Source: Solen grandis | Lineage: Eukaryota; Mollusca; Bivalvia; Adapedonta; Solenidae | Reading direction: 5' to 3' | DNA length: 64,000 bases | Assembly (NCBI GenBank): GCA_021229015.1 | Contig: CM037781.1 | Coordinates: 32,839,525 to 32,903,524, forward strand | Shown here: positions 25,801 through 32,711 of the stretch, piece after piece | How positions within the stretch are numbered: position 1 is the stretch's first letter | Layout: each line of letters starts with the position of its first letter | The notes under the pieces: model-generated | Databases searched by the model: none | What the model was told of the DNA's origin: nothing | What the model saw: only the letters and a program-made list of their open reading frames with translations | Translations under genes and position numbers: made by a program

Positions 25801-26989
25801 GCCTATAGACTCCACGCTTCCTTATATTTATATAATTACCCATCTTTTTGTACTATCAAATCTAGAAAACTGACGAGAGAGAACATTCTCCCTTTAATGT
25901 TCAGGAAACTGGTCTAGTTTCATGTGACACCATAAATCAAGATTTCAAGCACCTAAATATGATTCAATAGGAAGCGTTTGTTTACATACGCTCTGGTATA
26001 TGATTACAATTAACAACGACCTCATGGGATTACTGATTACATGTTGGAGATAGTAATCCTTAATAAGACTTAATGCAGTTAGAATAGGTAAATAATAAAA
26101 AGGATTGTGTTGCAGTACCAGCTGTTTTGGGGATTCTATGACTTGATGATTTCTGTATTTAACACTTAGCACCCTAAACCCGATAGTTCTTTCATAGGTT
26201 TACAATATAATTCCCTTCTTCCGATTTGTAACAATCAACGATCAGGAGCAAACTGACCGAGAAAGAGAAAATTCTCGCCTTTTATAGTGCTCAGGTAAGG
26301 TGGCGCCCTCTGTGTCACCATAGCAAGATGCAAGCACCTAAATATGTTCAATAGGAAGCGTATTTGTTTAATAAGCGTCTGGTGATATGATTAAATTACA
26401 ACAACGAAATCATAGGATTACAAAGTGATTAATGTTTGGAATTAATAATTTGGAATAGATTTAACTCTAGAATAGGTAAGTAAATAAAAACATTGATTTA
26501 AATACCTCTTTTTGGAGATTCTATACGGATTTCTGTTATTTAAATTAACGGCGGCAAAAGGCGATATATTTATCAAAGGGGAATAACTATTGTCATATTT
26601 GAAAACTACATCTTCGTTACTGTCTGTTAATTAAGTACATGTTTATGTGTTGTATTTTTACAGCTGTCGTGGTATCACAAAGCCAGGTTCAGGAATGTAT
26701 CCACCCGAAGTCCAAGAGAGAGAGGAAGGTGGTCAATGCTAGCAAACACCATGTTAGCACTGGGTCCACCGTGGCTACCTTCCTCAGCTTCACCGTGGAC
26801 CCCATCCGTCCCAGCAGGAGGCCGGGCTTGTCCGACATTGAGAGTGGGGACGAAGAAAACACTGTCTTTTCCGACAGACGTTATCTTAGCGACCAATCTG
26901 ACCTCCACACACTTCAGATTTTTTTTTTCTTTGTATCGAAAAATTATTCATCCGAATTGATGCGATACTCTTTCATTTCATTGTATTGA
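3478..26989 (+). CDS. SHFL: SHFL (Shiftless/C19orf66) homologue, seven-exon gene model
   Basis: Model: exons 3478-3507, 4288-4420, 5701-5745, 17952-18079, 18570-18670, 20190-20413 and 26664-26989. All phases agree and sum to 987 nt (328 residues plus stop); human SHFL is about 290. Visible family features are an N-terminal helical segment (ARHLQELF), Cys pairs at residues 96/99, 116/119, 139/141, 157/160 and 188/193, the WW after the first pair, the EFGWGEF segment, PSPC-like SPCYKC, and the C-terminal HPKS and STGSTVAT motifs (about 234-259). In vertebrates SHFL is a cytoplasmic, interferon-induced zinc-ribbon protein that represses -1 ribosomal frameshifting, including that of retroviral gag-pol. 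The role here is inferred from homology. Introns hold SINEs, a Gypsy element (intron 3), a MITE and minisatellites (intron 6). The exon 3/4 junction is the weakest part. Confidence 0.85.
3797..4050 (-). mobile_element. tRNA-derived SINE, family A, copy 2
   Basis: Same body and tail as the 2.7-kb copy (tail GACTTGACTATTTGAGTTTA on plus). The head is near 4020-4047, with box B partly deleted around 3980 (TATTCGAACCCACG). It lies in intron 1 of the SHFL-like gene. Confidence 0.85.
4288..4420 (+). CDS. SHFL: SHFL-like exon 2
   Basis: Encodes EDDPLFKARHLQELFKGG, then ITEEEALKLLRLHDDD, to ALTG. It resembles the N-terminal helical region of SHFL. Donor GTAATG. The acceptor is at TGTAAAG (4286-4287), or three bases later; both keep frame, and an in-frame TGA just upstream excludes earlier acceptors. 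Confidence 0.75.
4713..5020 (-). mobile_element. SINE family A, copy 3, with a variant head
   Basis: The body and tail match family A (4713-4912), including box B GGGATTCGAACCC. Past box B the head differs: the minus strand begins GGCCTGATCGGGTAACCCAG and carries a longer spacer before box B. This looks like a different tRNA-like head or a rearranged one. Confidence 0.7.
5701..5745 (+). CDS. SHFL: SHFL-like exon 3 with two nested donors
   Basis: The acceptor TTTAATTTCAG is followed by ADSKSLFEDLNIDL. Two donors overlap: GTAAGT at 5742 (better consensus) and GTACAG at 5746. The first leaves phase 0, which would put a TAG early in exon 4. The second leaves one base and fits exon 4 exactly. An unseen small exon inside the retroelement-containing intron is the alternative. 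Confidence 0.6.
5838..6080 (+). mobile_element. tRNA-derived SINE, family A, copy 4
   Basis: Near full length on the plus strand: head GCCGTGGCCGAGCGGTTA, box B GGGTTCGAATCCC at about 5893-5905, body with CTTGCGGTAGGTCGTGG, tail with GCAGTGACGGTAAAC. The short open frame across it (5827-6018) is an artefact. Confidence 0.9.
6167..7072 (+). repeat. 5' LTR (906 bp)
   Basis: Runs from TGTAACCGTGTGTAATTTGG to CCATCCGGTTATA. It differs from the 3' LTR by a few substitutions (near 6427, 6711, 6759) and by a block at about 6790-6885 that is longer and largely unalignable. The two LTRs are otherwise essentially identical. Confidence 0.95.
7075..7092 (+). promoter_or_regulatory. Primer binding site, tRNA-Lys type
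   Basis: TGGCGCCCAACGTG starts two bases after the LTR. This matches the start of the primer site that retroelements use with tRNA-Lys(1,2); the similarity drops after about 14 bases. Confidence 0.8.
7093..9257 (+). other. Gypsy 5' leader
   Basis: About 2.2 kb of AT-rich sequence between primer site and gag. Only short open frames occur, with homopolymer runs near 7575, 8735 and 9060. This is unusually long for a Gypsy leader; no known domain is visible. Confidence 0.6.
9258..10421 (+). CDS. gag: Gypsy Gag polyprotein
   Basis: The likely start is the ATG at 9258 (MSKEEIASS); an in-frame ATG at 9246 is also possible. The capsid-like core (roughly residues 100-270 counted from 9246) contains WETFKFEVESLL, ALKGSASDKVRRLG and the YTCAQRSNESVEVFASRL track typical of retrotransposon gag/PNMA-like capsids. 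A Gly/Arg-rich basic stretch follows, then two CCHC zinc knuckles (CFYCGQKGHLKRNC, CYRCNEKGHLQRDC) that bind RNA. The frame ends three codons after the second knuckle, inside the overlap with pol. Confidence 0.92.
   Translation: MSKEEIASSIYGVMPDPEEEKLNMATGGVTAEEAKLIEMLRELGLKPKMDTPEDLSKIKDFFEDVKTEPKMDKVTTPAVTPAKVTIQKSGLYSFPKLSIFYGEEGKGEVTWETFKFEVESLLSEHIFTDEQLLLGMRRALKGSASDKVRRLGPGVTISEVMDKLESSYGNIESRESIMRKFYTCAQRSNESVEVFASRLEELFGQAVSLKALKRGDTEVLKEKLHGGLRSELRQMSRYQCDKITEYDSFKRELRKLEAELKENRSPRPKAAVSVESSDLKEMKELLKKLNSRIDALEKEKQDGSYGTGNVFHMRGMTQRGRGMQYGVGRGRGDYKPQRPTGGNTFVPTCFYCGQKGHLKRNCPKLLSQVVCYRCNEKGHLQRDCPKV
10406..12310 (+). CDS. pol: Gypsy Pol part 1: protease and reverse transcriptase
   Basis: The frame has no ATG at its start, consistent with expression by frameshifting from gag. 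Protease: LLDTGS at nt 10529-10546 (catalytic Asp codon 10535-10537), followed by an IILGTNIL flap-side motif. RT: VRKKNGKLRLCVDYR, FSTMDMKSGYHQ, MPFGLTNAPATYQ, and the catalytic YLDD at 11903-11914, then FLGHVVS and YYRRFVKDFS. It copies the element RNA into DNA in the cytoplasmic particle. The frame ends at 12310, just before RNase H, whose frame begins around 12235. Confidence 0.95.
   Translation: MPKSVSASVVGSDRSTVDKNSKITGCVNEASIVLNGVETMALLDTGSCVSVMSETFFREHFPGVALCPLGDILVIECADGKSLPYLGYVKGELTITAGLPKAEPQTCLFLVTPDTKYAQKTPIILGTNILQQLLISCQERFCTQFLQKAGLYTPWYLSFRSMVLLEKELSRSNNKIAIVRSAVQEKIIIRPNETRQIRGFMDNVVNHPTTTAIIQETETSSLPPCIEITPAVISFDRGSESRDVIITVSNVTTDTVVVAHKSVLCELQPVRIEDHKSNDADTELDKTLKEHILGELNIDESNILTEAQKVKLIELLRQHKDILSTGETDIGECNLVKHRIDLLNDVPFKQRHRRIPPSMIEEVRQHIEQLLAGGVIRPSKSPWTSNVVLVRKKNGKLRLCVDYRMLNERTVKDSFALPRMEEIFDCLHGAKYFSTMDMKSGYHQVELEEYHKERSAFTVGSLGFYEYNKMPFGLTNAPATYQRLMQECLGDLNMTICLIYLDDVIIFSSTFEEHLERLDMVLTRLQSCNLKLAPEKCCFFKPKVSFLGHVVSGEGIETDPSKIEKVKNWPTPSNSDELRSFLAFAGYYRRFVKDFSKIVRPLSELLPPTSCKKSQKSSKPVWNGLKRRKMYSTY
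10409..10453 (+). promoter_or_regulatory. Predicted -1 frameshift signal at gag-pol junction
   Basis: C CCA AAA (10409-10415) is in the gag frame as X XXY YYZ, two codons before the gag TAA (10419-10421). After a 5-nt spacer, AGTGCTTC (10421-10428) is the exact complement of GAAGCACT (10446-10453), giving an 8-bp stem with a 17-nt loop. Loop AGTT could pair with downstream AACT (10463-10466) as a weak pseudoknot. Pol is open in exactly the -1 frame. Heptamer, spacer and stem are as expected for programmed -1 frameshifting. Confidence 0.75.
12235..14937 (+). CDS. pol: Gypsy Pol part 2: RNase H, integrase, acidic C-terminal extension
   Basis: Shifted by -1 from the RT frame and without an ATG at the join, so the break looks like a one-base loss rather than a separate gene. 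RNase H: LHTDACSRGLGAVLYQ and LTDNNTLTYVL. Integrase zinc domain: GHPGLERKLRLIRERFFWPG with CRRCLRRK. Catalytic triad Asp 13306, Asp 13480 and Glu 13588 (codon starts), D..D35E spacing. A GPY/F-like region follows (DHVLVRR, DRFEDDLYEI). The last about 270 residues are acidic, then proline/arginine-rich (RRSVRERRPPKRFQDYY), with no chromodomain. Confidence 0.93.
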   Translation: MQEKSKEFKTCLEWTEKEEDVFNLLKEILSSPPILGYPDFNQPFELHTDACSRGLGAVLYQTQAGKKRVIAYASRSLSRAEKNYSAFKLEFLALKWAVTEKFCDYLTVKHFSVLTDNNTLTYVLTSAKLDATGQRWASALGHFSFDITYRSGLRNADADGMSRYPHGKIDDSTVKAICSDTGNVPYLETLPSSSINLVEAFEDPCQTLALKELREIRRAQRNDTIDSWRKAVIDKQIPRKFMSKDDLTMKKQFKHFVLKRGILFRIITENDSRIEQLVVPQCYRQEVLEGVYDNVGHPGLERKLRLIRERFFWPGMASQVQAHVKACRRCLRRKDKQCQRAPLVSINTTYPLELVCMDYLTLEPSRGVGNILVITDHFTKYALAIPTRNQTAKTTAEVFYENFITVYGIPTRLHTDQGANFESDLIRELCKLMGMKKSHTTVYHPQGNAGPERFNRTLLEMLGTLDNEKKENWKKYVSSLVYSYNCTPHESVSFSPFELMFGRKPKLPIDSVFESARQGVVTNKSVEDYIKELKERIYRTREIVEKHSEKSKLKQKKYYDRKAKTVNFNIGDHVLVRRTAFEGKHKIQDRFEDDLYEIIAQPRPDIPVFEIRFGDKTRTLHRNLLFLVDSPKEETEDTDGNILEGLERKQVERERHDVMEEKEDSDSESEFGCVIVDINGDAHCPNASGLNEVTDTSPSAATEQDKGVVDEGDCRCDDANSTKAELATENPELEERFDQDRSDPSVAQNISGTEDSSGSPSDFEQVKKELEADETVVKTVGEERFGGTDTEEADEIDRNILIPPPTAAPRVLTKRKSDVLNPVPTPRRSEEEISSPTPKPRRSVRERRPPKRFQDYYMSQMVLRPVDNKLQAVNSLIDSGVLNDIDSDTAHRILAAIFSQ
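14938..15549 (+). other. Gypsy 3' untranslated region
   Basis: Between the integrase frame stop and the polypurine tract. A near-repeat of TTATTTTGGTAGA.GT.AAG at about 15281 and 15341 is visible. No env-like frame. Confidence 0.6.
15550..15562 (+). promoter_or_regulatory. Polypurine tract
   Basis: GAAAGAGGGGGAG directly before the 3' LTR, the expected plus-strand primer. Confidence 0.88.
15565..16418 (+). repeat. 3' LTR (854 bp)
   Basis: Same ends as the 5' LTR. It carries a shorter alternative block at about 16188-16220 (TTTGTCATTATTTTTGATTA) in place of the longer 5' LTR block. Confidence 0.95.
16423..17590. other. Rest of SHFL-like intron 3
   Basis: AT-rich, with no supported exon. Contains a SINE family B fragment at 17398-17517. 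Confidence 0.5.
17398..17517 (-). mobile_element. SINE family B fragment
   Basis: Shares TTTACGTCGATTGGGAAACA, CTCTCGACGGTTCCTGGGTT and CCAGTACTTTGCGCC with copies at 31735-31925 and 37143-37340. The tRNA-like head is missing here. Confidence 0.7.
17590..17835. repeat. Dispersed repeat D, copy 1
   Basis: Starts at a poly-A run, then ATCACTGCCGTCACAAATGT and CACGTGATGATGG. Further shared blocks (ACCAC.AGGCGATA.TTGAT, CGACTCGC-like) match 59415-59610. Confidence 0.65.
17952..18079 (+). CDS. SHFL: SHFL-like exon 4 (first zinc-ribbon Cys pair)
   Basis: Encodes PVTVDEVRQSLDLGLSIEKE, then RRQFGCGDCDKSWWRTVPVR and KM. The CxxC followed by WW and VPxRK is the hallmark start of the SHFL zinc ribbon. 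Acceptor AAAAATAG (weak pyrimidine tract); donor GTGAAC at 18080. Confidence 0.85.
18080..18569. other. SHFL-like intron 4
   Basis: AT-rich, short TA-repeat stretch near 18270. Nothing else identified. Confidence 0.6.
18570..18670 (+). CDS. SHFL: SHFL-like exon 5 (central zinc ribbon)
   Basis: Encodes VSMCFSCKRKFEALPRE, then REFGWGEFKCLCGNTF. Acceptor TCATTCCTGCAG, donor GTACCG. The last Cys pair is CLC, one residue closer than CxxC in vertebrates. A decayed copy of this exon lies at 2157-2290. Confidence 0.88.
18918..19082 (+). mobile_element. SINE family A fragment, copy 5
   Basis: 5'-truncated: starts in the body (GAAGGAAGCCGTCCAACTG), continues GACAGGTCGGTGGTTCCG, ends CGCTGTGACGGTAAAC. 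In intron 5. Confidence 0.75.
19620..20150. mobile_element. hAT-like MITE, copy 1
   Basis: About 30-bp terminal inverted repeats: CAGAGACTTATAAACAGAG at the left, its complement at the right, continuing as TTGG.AGCTT. Flanks share TTTACA. It contains an (AG)n run and a segment with GGCCGCGCGCGACTTC shared with the 231-bp copy at 29308-29538. The right end lies only 39 bp from exon 6 of the SHFL-like gene. Confidence 0.75.
20190..20413 (+). CDS. SHFL: SHFL-like exon 6
   Basis: Encodes GFAVMGQTSPCYKCTNQC, VPERIVPPDN and HYCNAPNCFRRR. It matches the SHFL segment of SPCYxC, I.PP and C(x4)C. Acceptor TAACCAG without a good pyrimidine tract; donor CTAG|GTGAGT. Phases 2 in, 1 out. Confidence 0.85.
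20690..23645. repeat. 29-bp minisatellite, about 100 copies, in SHFL-like intron 6
   Basis: Unit built on TAGTCTCATCCATGACCACA then TTCGTCAAG. Variants: CACGTCTACA and GATCACA interiors, TTCGTTTAG ends, and towards the 3' end CATGTTAACA. Middle copies are most uniform; both edges are degenerate. No spacer-like unique sequence, so not CRISPR. Confidence 0.95.
24085..24325. repeat. 17-bp tandem repeat
   Basis: About 14 copies of GAATAGTGAATAGACAA with small changes. Minus-strand open frames across it are artefacts. Confidence 0.85.
24326..26663. other. Distal SHFL-like intron 6
   Basis: No exon supported. Holds a SINE A scrap (about 24985-25080), a SINE-like core GGGTTTAACGTCTCACCGAC (about 25111), and a diverged direct duplication with period about 385 bp (about 25865-26165 and 26245-26550). 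Confidence 0.55.
25865..26550. repeat. Diverged tandem duplication, period about 385 bp
   Basis: CAAGCACCTAAATATG begins at 25946 and again at 26331. Both are followed by TTCAATAGGAAGCGT, GATTA, ATAGGTAA, GGAGATTCTAT-like blocks and TTTCTGT. Both are preceded by CTGAC(C)GAGA and a GTGACACCATA / GTGTCACCATA segment. Confidence 0.75.
26664..26989 (+). CDS. SHFL: SHFL-like exon 7 (C-terminus)
   Basis: Acceptor TGTATTTTTACAG; encodes CIHPKSKRERKVV, HHVSTGSTVATFLSF and an acidic ESGDEE stretch, ending TGA at 26987-26989. The STGSTVAT motif is diagnostic. The last about 25 residues follow a poly-T run and look unlike the family; the true end may differ. Confidence 0.85.
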
Positions 26990-29307
26990 AAACAGAGTTT
27001 GTTTAAACAAGTTTCGTTTGTATTTCTATAAAACTGTTGCTATGGAAATGTATATTATCACACTATTTACATTATTTTCAAAACCTGAATTTCTGGCACG
27101 TGTTACGTGTTTATTTTAGTGCTATTTCCATGTCTGACAACTTTAATGGCCTCTGGCAACAAATGTTTTCCAATTTGCTAGTGAATTTCACCCGCTCAAG
27201 CGCGATTGACATTTTGTTTATTCTCCAGTTAGTTCTTGTATTTGTTGATTTTCATTATAATATAAAACAGGATTCTAGTTCTTATCATCGACCTGTACAG
27301 AAGTCGGTCTGGGTATTCACTACACATTTGTTGCCAAAGATCGTGTTTAATCTATACAGAAAACTGTTTAGTTTTATATATTTAAATGTCTACGTTTAAA
27401 TATAATCCTTAATGATACAGAGATTTTTTGTTTCTTTTATACACGTCTCATAAGCATAAATATATTCGAACGACCGGATGGTAATTCTGATTTTCACCGG
27501 GTTACTATTCCCACTTCCCAAATCATGTTACTCTTTAATCGTGACACCCTTCTTGTGATTGGGGTATTGTGAAATATGGCCCAATTAACAGTATAATAAG
27601 AGTTAATTTGAGCTCGAGAAATTTGTATGGTTGAAGATTTCTGCCATATTGCGTATCGCGATAGGCGCCGTCACAATAGCGCGACGGCGAAAATTGTATA
27701 CTACTGCGATGACGTTAGTGCCAATTTTTGTCGCATTAGAATGCCGTGCTATCGCGTCGTCGCCTTCCGGTACGCATGCGCAGAGGCATAACGCGTATGC
27801 TAAGCTAAGTATGGAGAGAGAAGGAAATGATACATGGTGAATTCGATACAAATAGCATTCTTTTGTTTTAGTTGTTTTCTTTTTGAGTATACTATCGGAG
27901 TTTATCAAATATGATTTAATTGTAAATGCAGTAAATTCTATTTAACTTGGCATTGCAACTAGCAAGATAAGCATATACAATATTTTAGAAGTAAACAAGA
28001 GCTGAAAGTTAAACTGTCACATATAACATAACTGATATATTAATTAAAATCGATAAGTTTCATCACTTATTATCCGCGTCCGTCCTTTTGTTCATGTCAT
28101 ATTTTGTCAATCTTATACTAGCCGATTATATTACATGCTTTGTCAGAACTCAGTGTGGAGATTGACTTCTTTTTTAATACATTATCTAGCCTTTGATAAT
28201 TACTATCTTATTTCTGTAGCCATGCTACGTTGTCAATCGTATTAAAGGCATTAGTGTAAACAATGAATTAATAAAAACACCACTACCACCACCACCACCA
28301 TCAACGAAAACAACAACAACAGCAACAAAAAACACTTTTTATGTATTCCAAAATGAATAAGGGAAACGTATACTAAAAGGTGTAAAAAGTGTTATATCAT
28401 CAGTAACAAATTGTAAGACAATGATCAGAATAAAGAGTGTATTGCACATTTTTTTTACGATCTGTGGATTTTGTGTAGCTTTATTGGTACAAATCATTAA
28501 AAACGCGCATGTGTGACAAGATGTTGGTGTGAGGGTCTGTGCGTTTGACAATTTTGACCGTCAGCACATTTTTCCTTCTTCAATGATTTACAATAAAGAC
28601 TATATTGAAGTTAGATGAAAGCTATGCAAGAACAATCTGGACAAAGCGGTTTGTATGCAAGTGATGTCACCAAGGGAACAGTAATACCTCAACATGTTTC
28701 TAAACATACCCAACATAGTAAGTGAAAATTCTTGTCCATGCCTGTATATCACAAAGACAAACAACAAATAACAGTTACACATTAAAGATGTTTTCAGCGG
28801 TTTTTGGAGGATATGTTGTTTTTAATGGAAATTATTGACGAATAACGGACGCCAAACACAGGGTCATCCTTATAGATCCCCTTAAGCACGTTGTGATCCG
28901 GTGAGCTAAAAAAAGTTTAAAAAAAAAATAAAAATAAAAATGTAATGAGTGTCTGTCAAGTAGAAAATCCTGTTTAAATTAACATTGTAAAGACATTTGT
29001 TTTAAATGGCAACAGGGACTGAGTTTTTCTTACATAAAATGGTTAATTATTCCACGGTTCAACAATTATCCCTACTAATCTTGACAGAAAATTGTATTTG
29101 GAAACACGGTATTAAAATATAGCGTGCAACATTCATATTTCTAGAAAAGTCGAAACATGCAAAACAGTAAAACCACCGACTTTTTAACCGACGAAACAAA
29201 GATTACCTTACATACGATCGCATTCGGGAACGCTCGGAAAGTCACGAATACTAACGAGGCAATAAAAAGGCTGCGTGTTTTTATCATTCAATTATATTTA
29301 CCTGTGG
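26990..29307. other. Intergenic, SHFL-like 3' side
   Basis: AT-rich. Contains a CpG-rich block with inverted segments at about 27630-27800, an ACC/AAC-rich stretch near 28276-28325, and no convincing exon. Confidence 0.5.
27630..27800. repeat. CpG-rich imperfect foldback
   Basis: Dense CGCGA/TCGTCGC motifs; GCGCGACGGCGAAAATTG on the left is roughly mirrored by CCAATTTTTGTCGC and ATCGCGTCGTCGCC on the right. Similar in style to 55195-55530. Confidence 0.45.
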
Positions 29308-29538
29308 CAGAGACGTATAAACAGAGATGGGCAGCTTTCAAAAGTAATTGAACAAATAATTGACTAAACAAAAATATCCATATCAATACTATAATATTTT
29401 AAACATCCATTGGAACTTCCCATAAATATGTATTTGGTTTCCAGTCTCGCCCGGGTCTCATCGAATCTCGTTGTCCGCGCGCGACTTCAATCTATATGGG
29501 CAAAGAATAAGCTGTCAATCTCTGTTTATACGTCTTTG
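29308..29538. mobile_element. hAT-like MITE, copy 2 (231 bp)
   Basis: Ends CAGAGACGTATAAACAGAG and its near complement CTCTGTTTATACGTCTTTG. Shares the GTCTCGCCCGGGTCTCAT region with copy 1, but lacks about 300 bp of its interior. Flanks share CTGTGG. Confidence 0.75.
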
Positions 29539-30637
29539 GCTGTGGGGGACTGTGACAGCATTACATCGGCATTAGACACGCTTGTTTACATAAGGCAACT
29601 AGGCAGAGTTCCAGTTCTTCGTGTTTTTATGGGTGTTGTCTATTACTTCAACAAAGTAAAACATGGATGGACATGTTTATTTTAGGATTTCAAATATTAT
29701 AACAAAGGGAAATTGTGCGAGAAACGCCTCAATGTATCCAATATTTCACAGGAAAACACATATCGGCACTACGGGTCTCGATATGTCTTTTCTATGTTTT
29801 CATTTTCGTCGCTCTCAGAATGTTGTTCAGTCATTTTGTATCGGTGACCTTCCCCCCCCCGAACTTACGGTACTGTTTGCATAATTAATTACGCATCGTA
29901 ACAAGGTTCTGTTTCTTGAATATACTGGTGTATTCGGCTATCTTGCACTAGTGCATTTACGCAGATATTGTTTAATATCTTTAATATTGAATGAAGTATA
30001 GAATTTTCAGATTTAATATTTATATGAAAGTAGAGCCGGATACATATATAAAGTTTATTATTAATTAACGATATATATCGGATAATTTATGTGGCATTGA
30101 TTGCTCATTTGCATAAAATTTATTTTCTCTCTTTCATTATCCAAACTTAAACAAGTACATTTTTGCCGTGTCATCCTTCTCTCCGTTTTTCTGTTTTATT
30201 ATTGTTCTTCAATCTCTTCATTCTCAGTCGTTCCCCATATCGTTATCAGTCGTTCCCCATATCGTTATGTTTCCAGTTACAACATATCTCTGTATCTCTG
30301 ACTTTTTTCATCTTCCTCAATCTTTCTAATCTTACCCTCTAATCTACTCCATCTTTCTAATCCTACAATCTCTCTTGCAAAATTACATTTGTCAGAGCTA
30401 TCAGTCTCTTATCATATATCTATACTGAAGGAAAATACAAATGGCAGATTACCAGTAATGTAAAAACAAACTTTAGTAGGATGCATTCAAAAGTAGCACG
30501 TCCTTGAAATGTTTATATCCTCAGTTAATTGCAAACCGGATTCTGGGACGAAGGTAGGCGCACAAGAAGGAGAGCAACTGCGGCAGATTTACGGTGATTG
30601 TGAAAAAGATTTTCTTGGAGAAAACAATATTGCGAAT
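29539..30637. other. Upstream region of C1q gene
   Basis: AT-rich. A 22-bp unit containing CAGTCGTTCCCCATATCGTT occurs twice in tandem at 30224-30267. No clear promoter motif. Confidence 0.4.
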
Positions 30638-30995
30638 ATGGAACGAATTTGTTTTATAGTTGTATTGTGTTTGATATCGGTACGTGCTTCTGAAGAACCT
30701 TCCTGTTCAAGATTTGATTATGACAGGAAGCTGTTGGAATTGATGATGCGGATCGAAAATAACATTAAAGGCCTTTCTGAAAAAATGACTAACCTTGAAA
30801 GTGACTTCAATACCAAATTGTTATCTATGTCTCAAACTCACTCAATCGATGTTGATAATTTGACCAAGAGCGTCGCGCATCTTGGATCTGAAGATAAGTT
30901 GATAGTTCAACAACTGGAAGCAATCAAAGAGACTAAAAAGATTCTAGATGATCGCATTGAAGCCTTGGCGAAAAAGGAAGTAAAGCAGACTCAAA
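30638..30995 (+). CDS. C1q gene exon 1: signal peptide and coiled coil
   Basis: Ends at CAAA|GTAAAT. Extending the frame past the donor runs to a stop at 31016-31018, so splicing is needed to reach the C1q domain. Confidence 0.88.
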
Positions 30996-32711
30996 GTAAA
31001 TTCTTTTTACTTTATTGATGTATTCTCTTCATAACAACAATTCATGCCATAATAGCCTGCTGTAAATGTTTATATATTTACTGTTATTTTGTTGAAAATA
31101 TATATTTGATATTTTCACAGTGAAAAATATAAAATATATTTTCACTCATTCCAACATAGAATAAAAAAGTGTTGTTGTTTTCTTAATATTTTTTTGAAGA
31201 TGCTTTAAATGTATTTCATTTCATCTCGTTAACTTAGAACGTTCGAAGTCCATTAGATGATGTAAAATTGCATCTTCCACAAAAAGTCCATTAGATGATG
31301 TAAAATTGCATCTTCCACAAACAGAACAAATATCCTCTTTATATAACTATATTTATAACTTGTGTACTGTTTTTGTTTTGTTAATTTTGTGTTTTATTTT
31401 GTATTGTTTTTGATTTTCTTTTACTTTTCTCAATTACTTAAAGTTGATTTTGCATCTTCATTTACAAACGTTTCATATTCAATATTTCATGTTCAGCATT
31501 AATTAAGTGCGATTTATGGCATAAATATAAGTAAAATTAAAATGTATATTTTTGTTTTATTTTTTAATGATGGATGGATATAAACAATAGATGACCCCCA
31601 AAATGCTGCATTCAGCAAAAAGAGATAAAACATAAGGCAAAGGCCAGACACTGCATAAATTTATTTATTTCGATACTGGCTGAAAGAAAGACGTATACAT
31701 TAGATTCGCTGTTCACATGTACATGTACTTGTATTTAGTGTAAACTTACTTATTTTACGTCGATTGGGAAACAAGTTCTTACTATTTATACTAATCCCTC
31801 TCGACGGTTCCTGAGTTGGGCCAGTACTTTGCGCCCGGGAAGGTAATGAAAAATTCTTGCCTCCAACAGGGTTCGACCCCACAACCTTCGGATCCTGGAC
31901 CACATCGAGTATACTGTGTTCATGTAGTCATTTAAGCGGGGTTAACTGTATGATAGTTTTCCAACTATAAAGGCAATGGACGATGAACTCAAATGCATTT
32001 TCTGATATGTTGTAAGATTTAAAAAAAATAAAACAGGTTGAGGAGTGAACTAAAGTCACTTAACTAAATGTGTTTTTTTTTGTATTACACATTACAAAAT
32101 TTCTTTTTTCTTTTTTTTTTAGGTCCCTGTAATCAGGGTCACCCCATTTCTTTTCCTCGTGAAAAGGTGTGTGTGGGTCGAGGCCATCCTACAAAATTTC
32201 TCATGAAAAAAAAGACATAAATATTTTTATACGAAATAGAAATAGAAAAAAAATTCAAAGTGTATACTATGAGATCAAATACACTAAATATTAAATTGTT
32301 TCATTCTTCCTCTCTATTTCAGTTCCAAGGGTTTTCTTCTCAGTTACAGACCCAAAAGCCGAACTTTTGAGCGGGCGTCCAATATTTGAGATACAAATAG
32401 CGAACGAAGGCGGGGCATACAACTCAGGCACAGGTGTCTTTACCTGCCCCTTTTCCGGATTGTATCATTTCTATGTGAGTTTCGAAACTACAACGAGTGA
32501 GAGCTCTTATGTACATTGCTGGATACGCCACAATATGGGCACGAAGGTTTACGCACAGACCATTGGAACTGACAATCAGGCCGCCAGCGCAGCAGTGTAC
32601 CTGTTTTTAGAGACCGGTGATACGGTAGACCTCAATTGTGGAGGCTGGGATAGGGCTCGTTCAGCACAAGGTTGTATGTTTATCGGGGCTCTCATACACC
32701 AATACAACTAG
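30638..32711 (+). CDS. Secreted C1q-domain-containing protein, two exons
   Basis: Exons 30638-30995 and 32323-32711, joined in phase 1, total 747 nt (248 residues). I chose the ATG at 30638 because it opens a signal peptide (MERICFIVVLCLISVRAS); an upstream in-frame ATG at 30509 would bury it. Residues about 28-118 are charged heptad-like helix (LMMRIENNIKGLSEKMTNLE), a likely trimerising coiled coil. The whole C1q domain is exon 2 (about 121-248): RVFFSV, YNSGTGVFTCPFSGLYHFYV, DTVDLNCGG, GCMFIGALI. In bivalves such proteins are haemolymph lectins that bind microbial surfaces; that role is inferred. AATAAA-type signals follow at about 32728 and 33357. Confidence 0.92.
30996..32322. other. C1q gene intron
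   Basis: About 1.3 kb. Contains a tandem duplicate of a 38-39-bp unit starting AAGTCCATTAGATGATGTAA (31245-31321) and SINE family B (31735-31925). Confidence 0.75.
31735..31925 (-). mobile_element. tRNA-derived SINE, family B, copy 2
   Basis: Minus strand starts near a tRNA-like head with box B-like GGGGTCGAACCCTGTTGG, followed by CAAGAATTTTTCATTACC and the shared body read on plus as CTCTCGACGGTTCCTGAGTT. Confidence 0.75.
32323..32711 (+). CDS. C1q gene exon 2: C1q domain
   Basis: Acceptor TCTCTATTTCAG; stop TAG at 32709-32711. The full jelly-roll domain sits in one exon, as is usual for bivalve C1q genes. Confidence 0.92.
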
